This document shows positions 8,935 to 19,410 of a stretch of 64,000 nt of DNA, in pieces; the first letter of the stretch is position 1; every line of letters starts with the position of its first letter. The stretch covers positions 744,001 through 808,000 of the forward strand of contig CANMNF010000001.1 in assembly GCA_947499255.1 (NCBI GenBank), written 5' to 3'. Source of the stretch: an uncultured Sphingomonadaceae bacterium (lineage in GTDB: Bacteria; Pseudomonadota; Alphaproteobacteria; Sphingomonadales; Sphingomonadaceae). The notes under the pieces were generated by a model. The model saw only the letters and a program-made list of their open reading frames with translations, was not told where the DNA came from and ran no database searches. The position numbers and the translations under genes are program-made.

Positions 8935-10293
8935 TCAGGTCGCGGAAGCTGGAGCGGCATCGTCCATCATCGGTTCTGCAACCGAAGCTGGCGCAGAAAC
9001 CGCAGCCATTTTGCTCTGCGCGTAAAGTGCCCAGAACTCGGCAATCACTGCGTATTCACCACCAACTTCGTCAAACGCGCTCATGGCTTCGGCATAATTG
9101 CCTGCCATAGTATGCGCGACACCTGCGCGCGTATGGGCTGCATCGCCATTATACCCTCTTTCAGCTGCAAGTTGATAAAAGCCGGCAGCTTGTTCGTAAT
9201 CGTCTAAGGAATAGAGAATATCTCCAGCAATACGTGCTGATGCAGCATCACCGTTGCGGCCCTCGGCCACGGTTTGATCCAATTCGCGAACATCCGTCGC
9301 CTTGCGCGTATCAATCACCTGTTTGACATCCATATAATACTGATCCCCGCTGGTCTGGAACAGGTCATTTCGAAGGCCTTCGGCAAGAACATCGTCCAAT
9401 TCGTTCGACATCAATCGCGGATCGGCAGCTTCGATGTAGCGGATGTATTCTGGCCGCTGCGTTATGACGCCCGCCTCGCGCATCAAACGATACATTTCCA
9501 GCTCAGGCTTTTCATCCATCGGATTCATCATTGCCACGACTTGCAGTCCGACTTTCCATGTTTCCACGGTATTGCCATCCTCAATCAACATGCGCGCAAA
9601 CCGATTGCCCATCTGCGCATCATCTGTGTCGATAGCTGCCTGAAGCCCCAAGCGGATTAACCTGTCATTTTGGCCAGTACCCGGAGCAGCATTGGCCTCC
9701 AGATAAGGAAGCAAAAATTCAAACGCTTCGCTCTGCCGATCTTCCTGCACAAAGGACTGCGTAATAAGATATTGCGGGTCGTTAAAAACATCCCCGTCAT
9801 TATCAGCATACCCTGCATCGACCGCGCGCTTCCAGCTTTCTCGCGCAGGGTCTGTATCGTCGTAATTATACGCAAGTGATCCACTGTAATAATGGAAACG
9901 CGCCACATCTTCTGCGGGAACAAGCCCGCTGCCCAGCATAAGTTCAATACCTTCGCGGCGCATTCTGTCATCGTTTACATTACCACCCACGATCAGCATG
10001 AAATTGCCCGTCGCGTGGCGATCTTTACGGTTCTTCATTGCCGCCTTTAACTCAGGAATGCGCCCAGCAGCGCCTGCCCAGTTTTTGGTCTCGCCAGTCA
10101 CAGTATTTGCGATCGGGCCATAAACCTGCAGAAAAGATTGCGAATTGGTAGGTTCGCTTGCTGCTTCTTGCGCCAAAGCCGTTTGCGGCAGCAACGCACC
10201 AGCCGACATTGCTCCAGCGGCAACCGCGGCCAATAACAATGTGAAACGGCTCTTCTTACGGGGGGCGGTGTTAGCGTGGTAAAGCGCATTCAT
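8935..10293 (-). CDS. Exported TPR/Sel1-like repeat protein of unknown function
   Basis: A 452-residue protein. An N-terminal signal peptide with an Arg/Lys n-region (APRKKSR) ends in ALAQE. The mature protein is helical; the C-terminal third has repeat-like segments (DYEQAAGFYQLAAERGYNG, NYAEAMSAFDEV) similar to TPR/Sel1 units, and the tail is rich in Ala and Pro. The start at 10293 follows AGGAGA. It is transcribed alone, divergent from gyrA. No catalytic motif is visible, so a scaffolding role in the periplasm is a guess. Confidence 0.7.
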   Translation of the reverse strand: MNALYHANTAPRKKSRFTLLLAAVAAGAMSAGALLPQTALAQEAASEPTNSQSFLQVYGPIANTVTGETKNWAGAAGRIPELKAAMKNRKDRHATGNFMLIVGGNVNDDRMRREGIELMLGSGLVPAEDVARFHYYSGSLAYNYDDTDPARESWKRAVDAGYADNDGDVFNDPQYLITQSFVQEDRQSEAFEFLLPYLEANAAPGTGQNDRLIRLGLQAAIDTDDAQMGNRFARMLIEDGNTVETWKVGLQVVAMMNPMDEKPELEMYRLMREAGVITQRPEYIRYIEAADPRLMSNELDDVLAEGLRNDLFQTSGDQYYMDVKQVIDTRKATDVRELDQTVAEGRNGDAASARIAGDILYSLDDYEQAAGFYQLAAERGYNGDAAHTRAGVAHTMAGNYAEAMSAFDEVGGEYAVIAEFWALYAQSKMAAVSAPASVAEPMMDDAAPASAT

Positions 10294-10458
10294 TACAAAA
10301 CTCTCCTAGATCTTCCCATGGCTCGCAGGCCATTTCGAATATGTCGGGCGCGGTACTGACCTGTAACGGCCCAAATTGCAATTTGTGTCCTACAGAATTT
10401 GCGGTGAACGGCCATTGAACGCGGTATTTTGCCACATGTCAGCGTGTTCGTCCGCAAA

Positions 10459-10467
10459 TGTGGATAA
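10459..10467 (-). promoter_or_regulatory. Perfect DnaA box upstream of gyrA
   Basis: TGTGGATAA here is the reverse complement of the consensus DnaA box TTATCCACA. It lies 113 bases before the gyrA start in the divergent promoter region. It is one isolated site, and such a 9-mer occurs by chance about once per 130 kb on both strands, so function is not certain. Confidence 0.3.
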
Positions 10468-10579
10468 GCACGCCTTAAATGCCCTCCAGAACCGGCAAAA
10501 ACTGGCACAAACTCCGCAGCTGGCCTAGAGTTTTTGCGCTGGAGAGAGCCAGTCAAGCAATGCGGAAATTTGACCTCAC

Positions 10580-13342
10580 GTGAATGATGAGACCGATACC
10601 CTGACCCCGTCTGACGGACCCGGAGAATTCAACCGGATCGATATCGTCGATGAAATGAAAACCAGCTATCTGGATTACGCGATGAGCGTAATCGTCAGCC
10701 GCGCCTTGCCCGATGTGCGCGATGGTTTGAAACCCGTGCATCGCCGCATTTTGTATGCCGCGCAGGTCGGCGGATACACATCCAGCAAACCCTATCGCAA
10801 ATCAGCGAAAATTGTTGGTGAAGTGATGGGCTCGTATCACCCGCACGGCGATAGCGCGATTTACGATGCTCTTGCCCGGATGGTGCAATGGTGGTCGTTG
10901 CGCCTGCCGCTGATCGATGGTCAGGGTAATTTTGGCAGCATGGACCCCGATCCCGCTGCTGCGATGCGTTACACCGAAAGCCGCCTTGCCAAACCGGCAG
11001 AAGTGCTGCTGACCGATCTTGACAAAGATACAGTCGATTTCGTTGACAATTATGATGGTTCCGAAGTTGAACCATCGGTTCTGCCGGCCCGTTTCCCCAA
11101 CCTGCTTGTCAATGGTGCTGGCGGTATCGCGGTGGGCATGGCGACGAACATTCCGCCTCATAATCTGGGCGAAGTGATCGATGGCTGTCTGGCCATGATG
11201 GAAGACCCCGGCATAACGTCGGAGCAATTGTTTGAAATCATTCCAGGCCCAGATTTCCCGACTTCGCCGCTGATACTCGGAACCGCTGGAGCAAAAGCGG
11301 CCTATACAACCGGTCGCGGCTCAATCATGATGCGCTCTCGCCATGAGATCGAAGTGGGTCGCGGCGATAAGGAATCGATTGTCCTCACCTCCATCCCCTA
11401 TCAAGTGGGCAAAGCTGGACTGGTCGAAAAGATCGCCGATGCCGCGAAGGAAAAGCGCATCGAAGGCATCACCGATGTTCGTGATGAAAGCAATCGCGAA
11501 GGCGTGCGCGTTGTTATCGATCTGAAACGCGATGCAACCGCGGATGTAGTGCTCAATCAATTGTGGCGCCACACACCTGCACAAGCGAGTTTCCCGGCCA
11601 ATATGCTGGCCATTCGCGGCGGGCGCCCTGAGACGCTGTCTCTGCGCGATATTATTCAGGCCTTCATTCAGTTCCGCGAACAGGTCATCACCCGGCGCAC
11701 CAAGTATGAGCTGAACAAGGCGCGTGACCGTGCGCATATCTTGCTTGGCCTGGTTGTCGCAGTGTCCAACATGGATGAAGTTGTGGCGATTATCCGCAGC
11801 TCACCCAATCCCGGAGTTGCGCGGCAACGCTTGATGGATCGCGAATGGCCGATTGGCGATATTGCGCAATATATCGCGCTGGTCGAAGCCATTGAGCCCA
11901 GCGCGGATGAAAGCGAGGGCACCTATCGCCTGTCCGAACGCCAAGTGAAAGCCATCCTTGATCTGCGCCTGCATCGTCTCACCGCGTTGGGCCGCGATGA
12001 AATCGGTGATGAGCTGAAAGAGCTGGCCGAGCAGATCGAGTATTACCTCTCGATTTTAGCAGACCGGGTGAAGCTGTACGGTGTGATGCGTGATGAGCTG
12101 GTGGCTGTGCGCGAAGCTTATGCCACGCCGCGCGTTTCTGAAATCGCGCCTGCATGGGATGGTCTTGATGATGAAGACCTGATCGAGCGGGATGAGATGG
12201 TCGTCACCGTGACTCTGGATGGTTATATCAAGCGCACTCCGCTTTCGACTTTCCGCGCGCAGAACCGTGGCGGTAAAGGCCGTGCGGGCATGTCCACCAA
12301 GGACGAAGATGCCGTGCACACGATGTTCGTCACCAGCACGCATAACCCGGTGCTGTTCTTCTCTACCGCTGGCAAGGTCTATCGCCTCAAAGTTTGGAAA
12401 TTGCCTGAAGGTGCTGCGAACACACGTGGGCGGCCGCTATTGAACGTTCTTCCTTTGGAAAAGGGTGAAACGATCGCGACAGTGCTGCCTCTGCCCGAAG
12501 ATGAGGAAAGCTGGGGCGCATTGAGTGTTGTGTTTGCAACGGCCAAGGGCGGCGTGCGGCGCAATTCCATGGGCGCGTTCACCAACGTACCCAGCAATGG
12601 CAAACTCGCCATGCGGTTCGAAGAGGCCTCCGATGATCATTTGATCGGCGTGGCATTGCTTGATTCCACCGATGATGTGCTGCTTGCCAGCCAACAGGGC
12701 AAAGCCATCCGCTTTGCTGCCGAAGACATCCGCGAATTTACCTCGCGCACCTCAACCGGGGTGCGCGGCATGAATTTGAAGGATGGTGACCGTGTGGTTT
12801 CGCTTTCGATCCTAGGCGCAACCGGCACCTCTGCGGAAGAGCGCGAGGATTACATCCGCTTTGCGCCTTGGAAAGACAATGACGGGACCAGCACCCTGCC
12901 CGCTGAACGCTTTGCTGAATTGACGGAGAAGGAGGAATTCATCCTGACCGTATGCGCCAATGGTTATGGCAAAGTCAGCTCCGCTTACGAATATCGCAAG
13001 ATCGGGCGCGGCGGGCAAGGCGTGGTCAATATCGACAACATCAAGCGTAATGGCCCTGTTGTAACCAGCTTCCCGGTCAAATCAGGTGAGCAATTGATGC
13101 TTGTGACTGATCAGGCAAAACTGATCCGCATCGGGCTTGAAACCCTGCGCGTTCTGGGCCGCAACACCGCAGGTGTGCGCTTGTTCGATGTCGGCAAGAA
13201 AGAGACGATTGTTGCCGCCGTGCGCCTTGACGAAGAAGAAGCGCCTGAAAACGAAGCGGAAGAAGCTGTGGTCGAAGAAATGGTCGAACGGCGTGGTGGC
13301 GGGGATGAAGTTGGGCCGGAGGAAGGCGACGCTGAGAGCTAA
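10580..13342 (+). CDS. gyrA: DNA gyrase subunit A
   Basis: A 920-residue GyrA, the cleavage subunit that passes DNA through a transient double-strand break to introduce negative supercoils. The catalytic tyrosine is Y131 in AAMRYTE. The quinolone-resistance region reads [11 protein letters not shown], with Ser92 and Asp96 at the positions equal to E. coli S83 and D87, so no common resistance change is present. The GyrA box is QNRGGKG near residue 560, supporting gyrase rather than topoisomerase IV. The C-terminal blades are followed by an acidic tail. Translation starts at a GTG; no ATG lies near the conserved N-terminus. Confidence 0.97.
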   Translation: MNDETDTLTPSDGPGEFNRIDIVDEMKTSYLDYAMSVIVSRALPDVRDGLKPVHRRILYAAQVGGYTSSKPYRKSAKIVGEVMGSYHPHGDSAIYDALARMVQWWSLRLPLIDGQGNFGSMDPDPAAAMRYTESRLAKPAEVLLTDLDKDTVDFVDNYDGSEVEPSVLPARFPNLLVNGAGGIAVGMATNIPPHNLGEVIDGCLAMMEDPGITSEQLFEIIPGPDFPTSPLILGTAGAKAAYTTGRGSIMMRSRHEIEVGRGDKESIVLTSIPYQVGKAGLVEKIADAAKEKRIEGITDVRDESNREGVRVVIDLKRDATADVVLNQLWRHTPAQASFPANMLAIRGGRPETLSLRDIIQAFIQFREQVITRRTKYELNKARDRAHILLGLVVAVSNMDEVVAIIRSSPNPGVARQRLMDREWPIGDIAQYIALVEAIEPSADESEGTYRLSERQVKAILDLRLHRLTALGRDEIGDELKELAEQIEYYLSILADRVKLYGVMRDELVAVREAYATPRVSEIAPAWDGLDDEDLIERDEMVVTVTLDGYIKRTPLSTFRAQNRGGKGRAGMSTKDEDAVHTMFVTSTHNPVLFFSTAGKVYRLKVWKLPEGAANTRGRPLLNVLPLEKGETIATVLPLPEDEESWGALSVVFATAKGGVRRNSMGAFTNVPSNGKLAMRFEEASDDHLIGVALLDSTDDVLLASQQGKAIRFAAEDIREFTSRTSTGVRGMNLKDGDRVVSLSILGATGTSAEEREDYIRFAPWKDNDGTSTLPAERFAELTEKEEFILTVCANGYGKVSSAYEYRKIGRGGQGVVNIDNIKRNGPVVTSFPVKSGEQLMLVTDQAKLIRIGLETLRVLGRNTAGVRLFDVGKKETIVAAVRLDEEEAPENEAEEAVVEEMVERRGGGDEVGPEEGDAES

Positions 13343-14025
13343 GTCTCTTGGCTCGCCACCACGCGCAGCTCTGGATCGCGTTTTCGCAGAGTTTGGATTA
13401 CGCCTGTACAGATCATAAACTGGCCAAGATAGTAGATCGGCCAGACCAGATACTCAGGCGCAAAAGTCCCTGATAGCGGGCCAAGTCCTGCAAAAATCAG
13501 CACGTCTGAAATCACGAACAGCATCGCGCCTGCTCCTACCCGGTAACGCGGAAAGTCGCTTGCCCAAGCAGCGGCTGCCATTCCGCCCAGCGCAAGGCCG
13601 TAAAGCCCGGCCCGCCATGAAAATTCGGTATCGCGCGTTAGAAGCCAAGCGATCAAGGGTGTGAGCGTAAGGGTGAGCCCGCATGTCCAGCTTTGTGAGC
13701 CTGTCAACACGCCGCGCTTGTGCCGCAAATATAAGCCAATCGCGAAGCAATGGCCAAGGAAGAACAGCATCGCGCCAATCTGCAAGTCTACATCAATCGC
13801 CATATCGCCCAAAGCGCAGGCAGCCAAAGCCCAGGCCAGCAGCCGCGCATCCGCGCTCGAATGCCGCACAAAGCAATAGATCGCGAGGAACGCACATGCC
13901 GCGCCCTTGATCGGGATCACATAAAATTCAGGCATCTCGCTGGCGCGCAGATAGTAATATGCGAGCGCGGCAAGTATGCTGAGCAGCAGGAAAGGGCGTT
14001 TGTCAGATAAGGCACGACTAGGCAT
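13339..14025 (-). CDS. YhhN/TMEM86 family lysoplasmalogenase-like membrane protein
   Basis: A 228-residue integral membrane protein with about eight hydrophobic segments. It fits the YhhN family, whose characterised members cleave the vinyl-ether bond of lysoplasmalogens. The conserved acidic sites are visible in ALGDMAIDVD and in the C-terminal SDVLIFAG. The 3' end overlaps the convergent gyrA stop by four bases. The substrate in bacteria without plasmalogens is unclear, so only the family is firm. Confidence 0.85.
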   Translation of the reverse strand: MPSRALSDKRPFLLLSILAALAYYYLRASEMPEFYVIPIKGAACAFLAIYCFVRHSSADARLLAWALAACALGDMAIDVDLQIGAMLFFLGHCFAIGLYLRHKRGVLTGSQSWTCGLTLTLTPLIAWLLTRDTEFSWRAGLYGLALGGMAAAAWASDFPRYRVGAGAMLFVISDVLIFAGLGPLSGTFAPEYLVWPIYYLGQFMICTGVIQTLRKRDPELRVVASQET

Positions 14026-14150
14026 CGTTCTCTCATACGCACCTTACCGGTCGCGGCAAGATTACCCGCCTATTTTGCCCCCGAGCACTTTTCTGCCCCA
14101 ACGCATAAGGCGATTGCGGGATAGCTCACCTCTGCCTATTTGAACCGCTT

Positions 14151-15518
14151 ATGGCAAACCATGTACACATCATCGGCGGCGGCCTTGCTGGAAGCGAAGC
14201 GGCCTGGCAGTTGGCCCAGCGCGGCGTTCGCGTCACTCTTTCGGAAATGCGCGGTGGCGGCGGTGAAACGCCTGCGCACCAAAGCGATGGATTGGCAGAA
14301 CTGGTCTGCTCCAATTCATTCCGCTCTGACGATGATACCAAGAATGCGGTTGGCCTGTTGCACCATGAAATGCGGCGGCTCGATAGTCTGGTGATGCGCG
14401 CTGGCGAAGTGGCGCGCGTGCCTGCCGGAAGCGCGATGGCCGTTGATCGCGATGTCTTCAGCGCTGAGGTGGAAAAGGCACTGCAAGATCATCCCAACGT
14501 GACGATCAAACGCGAAGTGGTCTCGCAGCTTCCCGAAGATGGACTCACCATTGTCGCCACTGGGCCGCTAACCGCTGCATCGTTGGCGCAGAGCATTGTG
14601 GGTGTCACGGGCGAAGATCGCCTCGCCTTTTTTGATGCGATAGCGCCGATTATCCACCGTGATTCCATCAATATGGACAAATGCTGGATCCAATCTCGCT
14701 GGGATAAAACCACCGCTGCTTCCAACGAGGATGGCGATTATATCAATTGCCCGATGACCAAAGAACAATATCTCGCCTTCCACCAAGGCTTGATGGATGC
14801 TGAAAAAGGCGAGTTCAAGCAGTGGGAGGCCGACACGCCATATTTCGATGGCTGTATGCCAATCGAAGTGATGGCCGAACGCGGTGTGGAAACGCTGCGT
14901 TATGGGCCGATGAAAGGCGTTGGCCTGGATAATCCCTACGATACGAATGAGGAGTTTCCGCAAGGGCGCTGGCCTTATGCCGTGGTGCAATTGCGGCAGG
15001 ACAATAAGCTGGGCACGCTGTGGAACATGGTCGGATTTCAGACCAAGATGAAATATGGCGCGCAGGTTGAATTGCTGCGTACCATTCCCGGCCTGGAGAA
15101 TGCTGAATTCGCTCGGCTTGGCGGAATGCACCGCAACACCTTTATCAACTCCCCCGTCGTGCTGGATCGGCAATTGCGCATGAATGCCGCGCCGCATATC
15201 CGCTTTGCCGGACAGATTACCGGGTGCGAAGGCTATGTGGAAAGTTCAGCAGTGGGCTTGATGGCAGGGATGATGGCGGCAACACAATTAGCGGGCGGCG
15301 AATGGCAAGCCCCTCCCCGCACAAGCGCGATGGGCGCCTTGCTGGCCCACATTACTGGCGATGCGAAAGCGGCCAGCTTTCAGCCGATGAATGTGAATTT
15401 CGGGCTTTTCCCGCCCTTGCATTCTGTCCACAAGAAGCAGCGCAAGGAAGCCTATACCAACCGTGCCAAAGAGGACTTTGGCAATTGGCTTGCAGAGCGG
15501 GAAATGGTGCCCGCCTAA
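14151..15518 (+). CDS. trmFO: Folate/FAD-dependent tRNA U54 methyltransferase TrmFO
   Basis: A 455-residue flavoprotein that makes ribothymidine at position 54 of tRNA using methylenetetrahydrofolate and FADH2, in place of the SAM-dependent TrmA. The Rossmann motif [12 protein letters not shown] is at residues 9-20. It is followed by family signatures [18 protein letters not shown] and [15 protein letters not shown]. Length is typical. It stands alone between convergent genes. Confidence 0.96.
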   Translation: MANHVHIIGGGLAGSEAAWQLAQRGVRVTLSEMRGGGGETPAHQSDGLAELVCSNSFRSDDDTKNAVGLLHHEMRRLDSLVMRAGEVARVPAGSAMAVDRDVFSAEVEKALQDHPNVTIKREVVSQLPEDGLTIVATGPLTAASLAQSIVGVTGEDRLAFFDAIAPIIHRDSINMDKCWIQSRWDKTTAASNEDGDYINCPMTKEQYLAFHQGLMDAEKGEFKQWEADTPYFDGCMPIEVMAERGVETLRYGPMKGVGLDNPYDTNEEFPQGRWPYAVVQLRQDNKLGTLWNMVGFQTKMKYGAQVELLRTIPGLENAEFARLGGMHRNTFINSPVVLDRQLRMNAAPHIRFAGQITGCEGYVESSAVGLMAGMMAATQLAGGEWQAPPRTSAMGALLAHITGDAKAASFQPMNVNFGLFPPLHSVHKKQRKEAYTNRAKEDFGNWLAEREMVPA

Positions 15519-15526
15519 CAGCCAAC

Positions 15527-16000
15527 CTAGCAGCGGCAGCGCGCTTGTTGGCGTGGTTTAGGCGCACTTGTGGCGAATTCCGATGCGGTTAATTCCGCAT
15601 CCGCATCCGCGTCCATTTCATCAAACCGCGATACCGTGGTCACCGCCCATTCTTCAAAGGTAAGCAGATTGTTGCCATCGGCATCAAGCTTGCGAAAAGC
15701 GTCTGTTCGGGTGGACAACATTTCATTACGAGTGATTTTGAGATCGCGATTGCGATCATAGCGGAAGAAGCGCCGCTGTTCGCGCGTTAGCTCTGATGCT
15801 TCGGGCGGTTCGGGGCCTTCCATGCCTGTTACATCAGCGGTGGGCAAAGCTTCAGGATCAACCGGTTCCACTTCGGCCAAGGCTTCGGGATCAGGCGGCG
15901 GTGCACCTGCTTCGACCTGCGCCCTGCCCTGCATCCAGAACAGGCCAACAGACACCAAAACCAATGCTCCAAATGCACCCAGAATTACGCGGTTCATCAC
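15527..16000 (-). CDS. Membrane-anchored EF-hand calcium-binding protein
   Basis: A 157-residue protein with an N-terminal hydrophobic anchor (residues 5-22), a Pro/Glu-rich linker and three EF-hand-type loops: DRNRDLKITRNE, DADGNNLLTFEE and DADADAELTASE. The loops have Asp at positions 1, 3 and 5 and Glu at 12, as expected for calcium binding. The rest should be periplasmic. The partner is unknown; the gene lies tail to tail with trmFO. The tail CRC is Cys-rich. Confidence 0.8.
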   Translation of the reverse strand: MMNRVILGAFGALVLVSVGLFWMQGRAQVEAGAPPPDPEALAEVEPVDPEALPTADVTGMEGPEPPEASELTREQRRFFRYDRNRDLKITRNEMLSTRTDAFRKLDADGNNLLTFEEWAVTTVSRFDEMDADADAELTASEFATSAPKPRQQARCRC

Positions 16001-16029
16001 GGGCCCTCCTTATCGCGATGGAGAATAGG

Positions 16030-16695
16030 TTATCTCCCCAAGATGCCAAGTTGCAATGCCGTAAGCATGGCGCCGGGTCCGTCGAGAAGATCGGTAGAGC
16101 CTCGCTTTAACGCGCGTTGGGACAAGCCATGCAATACGCGTAATGGACGCAAGGCGCGCGGCAATGTGAGGCGATGCCGATGCGCAGCAAAGGCCAATTC
16201 GCGAACCAGTTCGGCTTCGTCCCCCTGGCCAAGATGCATCGCCAGATCGGCCAACGCCCATTCTTGTCCTGCGCGTGCAGCTATTTCGCCTGCCTCATCG
16301 TCAAAACCGCAAAGCGCCACCGCCACCGCTCGCCAGGCTTGCCCGCGACCTTGCGCGAAGGTTTTTACAGAGGCTTCGTCCAACTCTTCAACCAGCAAAG
16401 CTTCCCAACCATCGACCAATGGTACCATTGAGGCATAGGGCACCGGCCACGTTTTGATGCGGCCCAGCAACGGCTCACCCTTGGGCCAATCGCTTACCTG
16501 CTGACCAAAGCGATCGCGCCACCATGCCAGCTTCATCTGCGCAATCAGCGCATTCTCTCCGCGCTGGCGCAAAACTGCGGCCAGCCGGTTGTCCAGCAAA
16601 AGCAGTGTCAGCGTCGCGTCACGGCTGGCTGCGGGCGCATAACTCAGCGCCAATCTTTGCGCGAGAGGCAGGGTATCAAGATCATCGGCGGACAT
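16030..16695 (-). CDS. Squalene/phytoene synthase-family protein lacking DxxxD motifs
   Basis: A 221-residue helical protein resembling the trans-isoprenyl diphosphate synthase fold of squalene/phytoene synthases (LALSYAPAASRDATLTLLLLD, MKLAWWRDRF, RALRPLRVLH). The two aspartate-rich motifs needed to bind farnesyl or geranylgeranyl diphosphate are not present. It therefore resembles the non-catalytic NDUFAF6-like branch, whose mitochondrial members assist complex I assembly. The enzymatic call should not be transferred. It follows the next minus-strand gene by 42 bases and may share its transcript. Confidence 0.65.
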   Translation of the reverse strand: MSADDLDTLPLAQRLALSYAPAASRDATLTLLLLDNRLAAVLRQRGENALIAQMKLAWWRDRFGQQVSDWPKGEPLLGRIKTWPVPYASMVPLVDGWEALLVEELDEASVKTFAQGRGQAWRAVAVALCGFDDEAGEIAARAGQEWALADLAMHLGQGDEAELVRELAFAAHRHRLTLPRALRPLRVLHGLSQRALKRGSTDLLDGPGAMLTALQLGILGR

Positions 16696-16737
16696 GCCTG
16701 CCGCATTGAACGCTGGTGAGAGAAATGCAAGCCGGTC

Positions 16738-17241
16738 TTAACGAGAACGGCGCGCCAATGCTCGGCTGACATCTGCGGCCAAGTCAGGATCATTGCTTGG
16801 ATCATGCGGGATGATACGCGGCGGCGCTTTGGAAGGATCGCGCACACCGGGAGGTGGCGGCCCTTGGGGAAGCACGGCATTTTGCGCAGGAGAACGCTGA
16901 CCAGATTGCCCTGTCGCACCTTGAACCGGTGTGCCCCAACCCGCATCATCGCCCGGCGTTGGATCAAACTGCGGCGTACCATATTCTTGAATTTCGAAAT
17001 CAGCAAAGCCGCCAGATGCATTCGCGCCTTCATTGATTTGCGGCGCTTGCGGGGTTGGCGCTGCTGCAAAAGTAGTATTCTCACCGGCAACGGATCGTTC
17101 CGACCCCTTCTGCTGCGCAACATCAACAGCGTTCGAGACGCCAACAGGCTGACCTTCGCCACCAAAAACGAATACGATTGCAATCAGGATGAACCCGACA
17201 AACGCCACTGCCTGCCACGCTTTGGAAAACATTGATCTCAA
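16738..17241 (-). CDS. Membrane-anchored Pro/Gly-rich protein of unknown function
   Basis: A 167-residue protein with a single N-terminal membrane segment (about residues 9-27, AVAFVGFILIAIVFVFG). A low-complexity region rich in Pro, Gln and Gly then leads to a short charged C-terminal helix (DPDLAADVSRALARRSR). I recognise no family. It is directly upstream of the squalene-synthase-like gene and divergent from the Tad-type genes. Confidence 0.6.
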   Translation of the reverse strand: MRSMFSKAWQAVAFVGFILIAIVFVFGGEGQPVGVSNAVDVAQQKGSERSVAGENTTFAAAPTPQAPQINEGANASGGFADFEIQEYGTPQFDPTPGDDAGWGTPVQGATGQSGQRSPAQNAVLPQGPPPPGVRDPSKAPPRIIPHDPSNDPDLAADVSRALARRSR

Positions 17242-17397
17242 ACCCTCGTGCTTCGGCGTCTACGCAGACGCCCGGTCACCTTTGCAATAGGCCACATTGG
17301 TTAAAGCAATCATACTTCGCCGGGAGTGGGAGCAGAAGGTTTCGTTAACCATGCAACGAAAAAGCTCATTTACTTTGTTCGGGCATTACGCATCGCT

Positions 17398-19410
17398 ATG
17401 TCTAATCAAAGCCCCAGCTCAGCCCTTTTGATCAAAGCACGCGGCTTCATGGCGCGCCTGCGCCGCAATGTCGCCGGGAACACGCTAGCGATGGCGGCAG
17501 CCGCGCTCATTCCCCTGATCGCAGCCGTTGGCGGCGCGGTGGATATGAGCCGATATTACATGGCCACAGCCCGCCTCCAAGCGGCTTGTGACGCCGGCGC
17601 TCTGGCCGCGCGTAAGAAGATGGGCGATAATGTATGGGAAGATGACGACCGGCTGCATGGCCTGACATTCTTCGACCAAAACTATCCAGACGAAATGTTT
17701 GGTCTGGAAAACCTGTCCCGCAATTACACTGCCGATTCTAATGGCACGGTGACCGGCACCGCGACCGGCCAGTTGCCGACGACGTTAATGCAAGTGTTTG
17801 ATTTTGGTCAGCTTGGCTTGAGCGTCGAATGCTCCGCTGAAATCAATATCTCGAACACAGATATCATGTTCGTTTTGGACGTTACCGGTTCGATGAATTG
17901 CGTGGCGAACGATGCAAGTTGTGTGAACAATGGCGAGGTTGAAGCGTCAGGCTCCAAAATCGATGGTCTGCGCACCGCGGTGATCGCCTTTTACGACGCG
18001 GTTGACGGTGCCACATCCGACACAGCTCAAGTGCGTTATGGGATTTTGCCGTATTCTCAGAACATCAATGTTGGCCGTGATATTCCAACGTCTTACATGG
18101 CAAGCTCGATGGAGCACCAATCGCGAGAAGCGATCTGGGATATCTCATACGAGGCAACCCAAATTAGTTTTACGGTCGACTCGGTATGGAACCGGGGAGC
18201 GGACGAATATTGGTATTATTGGTGGAACCCAAACAGCACTCCTGGCATTAGCACTTTCGCGCAGTGTGAAGCTGCAGCAAACAACTCCACGCTTGGCTTC
18301 ACTGATGATTATATCGATGATAGTTTGCAAGACGCTACAATCACCATCGTATCTGAAGAAATTTCTGGATCGACACGCACGACAGTACTGACTGGACGTG
18401 GTCGGTTCACGAAAGCCAATCCAGTTGCATGGTGGTCTCCGTGCTACACCGATCTCGAATATTATCGCTATTATGCTGATTTCCAGGCGACAGTAGTCGA
18501 TGAAGTTCAGGAAGTTCGTAGGTTTGACAGGTGGGAATATAAAAACGTCACGCGCGATATCTCTACTTTGTACACCAATAACACGCTCGCTTTTGAAACG
18601 GGATCGAACGGCGCTCTATCAACTCAGTCGTGGGATGGTTGTATTCTCGAAGCCGATACCGTTGCCGCCACCAGTTTCGATCCGGTGCCCAGCGGCGCTT
18701 ATGATCTGGACATCAATCTCATCCCCAGCACCGAAGCGGAAAAGTGGAAGCCACAATTTCCCAACATAACACTGCGGCGCCGGAGCGGGGGCAGCTACAC
18801 CAATGCTACTACCTCCAACCACGGATATTATGACAACAATGGAAATCTGCGATCCGTTAGCGTCGCACGGCCATATTATCGCTGTCCCAAAGCGGCTCAG
18901 CGGCTCACCGCAATGTCACGTTCGGAAATGCAGAACTACATCAGTGAAGCCAATGGGTTTACAGCAGCCGGTTCGACCTATCACGACATGGGTATGATCT
19001 GGGGAGCACGATACATCAGCCCCCGCGGTATCTTTTCAGCCAGCAACGCCACTGCGCCTAATGGCGATGCGATCGGCCGACATATCGTATTTATGACCGA
19101 TGGCATGATGTCCACCAGCAATGACAGCCTCACCGCCTATGGCATGGAGTGGTGGGACCAACGCATTAGCGGGAATGGCAATGGTTCAACATCGTCAACC
19201 AATCACTCGGCGCGCTTCCAGGCTGCGTGTAAGCAGGCGCGTCAGGAAAACATCTCCGTTTGGGTGGTCGCTTTTGGAACCTCGCTGACGCAAAACCTTA
19301 CAGATTGTGCAACGCCGGGGCGCGCCTTTCACGCCAGCAACTCCACTGAATTGGAAGACAAGTTCGAAGAAATTGCAGAGCGTATCGCCGCATTGAGGTT
19401 GACCCAATGA
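17398..19410 (+). CDS. TadG-like pilus-associated protein with von Willebrand A domain
   Basis: A 670-residue protein. The N-terminus has the Flp/Tad pseudopilin-type segment (GNTLAMAAAALIPLIAAVGG followed by AVDMSRYY and LQAACDAGALAA), as in putative Flp pilus assembly TadG. A VWA domain follows with the metal-site motif DVTGSM near residue 160 and a later MTDGMM. A large insertion rich in Trp, Tyr and Asn separates the two halves of the domain. The ATG at 17398 is chosen because it puts a short basic tail before the membrane segment; the frame is open upstream to 17326. Its stop overlaps the next TadE-like gene by four bases. Confidence 0.8.
   Translation: MSNQSPSSALLIKARGFMARLRRNVAGNTLAMAAAALIPLIAAVGGAVDMSRYYMATARLQAACDAGALAARKKMGDNVWEDDDRLHGLTFFDQNYPDEMFGLENLSRNYTADSNGTVTGTATGQLPTTLMQVFDFGQLGLSVECSAEINISNTDIMFVLDVTGSMNCVANDASCVNNGEVEASGSKIDGLRTAVIAFYDAVDGATSDTAQVRYGILPYSQNINVGRDIPTSYMASSMEHQSREAIWDISYEATQISFTVDSVWNRGADEYWYYWWNPNSTPGISTFAQCEAAANNSTLGFTDDYIDDSLQDATITIVSEEISGSTRTTVLTGRGRFTKANPVAWWSPCYTDLEYYRYYADFQATVVDEVQEVRRFDRWEYKNVTRDISTLYTNNTLAFETGSNGALSTQSWDGCILEADTVAATSFDPVPSGAYDLDINLIPSTEAEKWKPQFPNITLRRRSGGSYTNATTSNHGYYDNNGNLRSVSVARPYYRCPKAAQRLTAMSRSEMQNYISEANGFTAAGSTYHDMGMIWGARYISPRGIFSASNATAPNGDAIGRHIVFMTDGMMSTSNDSLTAYGMEWWDQRISGNGNGSTSSTNHSARFQAACKQARQENISVWVVAFGTSLTQNLTDCATPGRAFHASNSTELEDKFEEIAERIAALRLTQ

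Noticed and set aside
10490-10545. Sigma-54-like sequences (TGGCAC and TGGCC...TTGC) upstream of gyrA.
   Set aside because: The spacing between GG and GC elements is wrong for -24/-12 promoters.
10843-10884. Possible fluoroquinolone-resistance change in gyrA.
   Set aside because: The region reads GDSAIYD with Ser and Asp at the key positions, which is the susceptible form.
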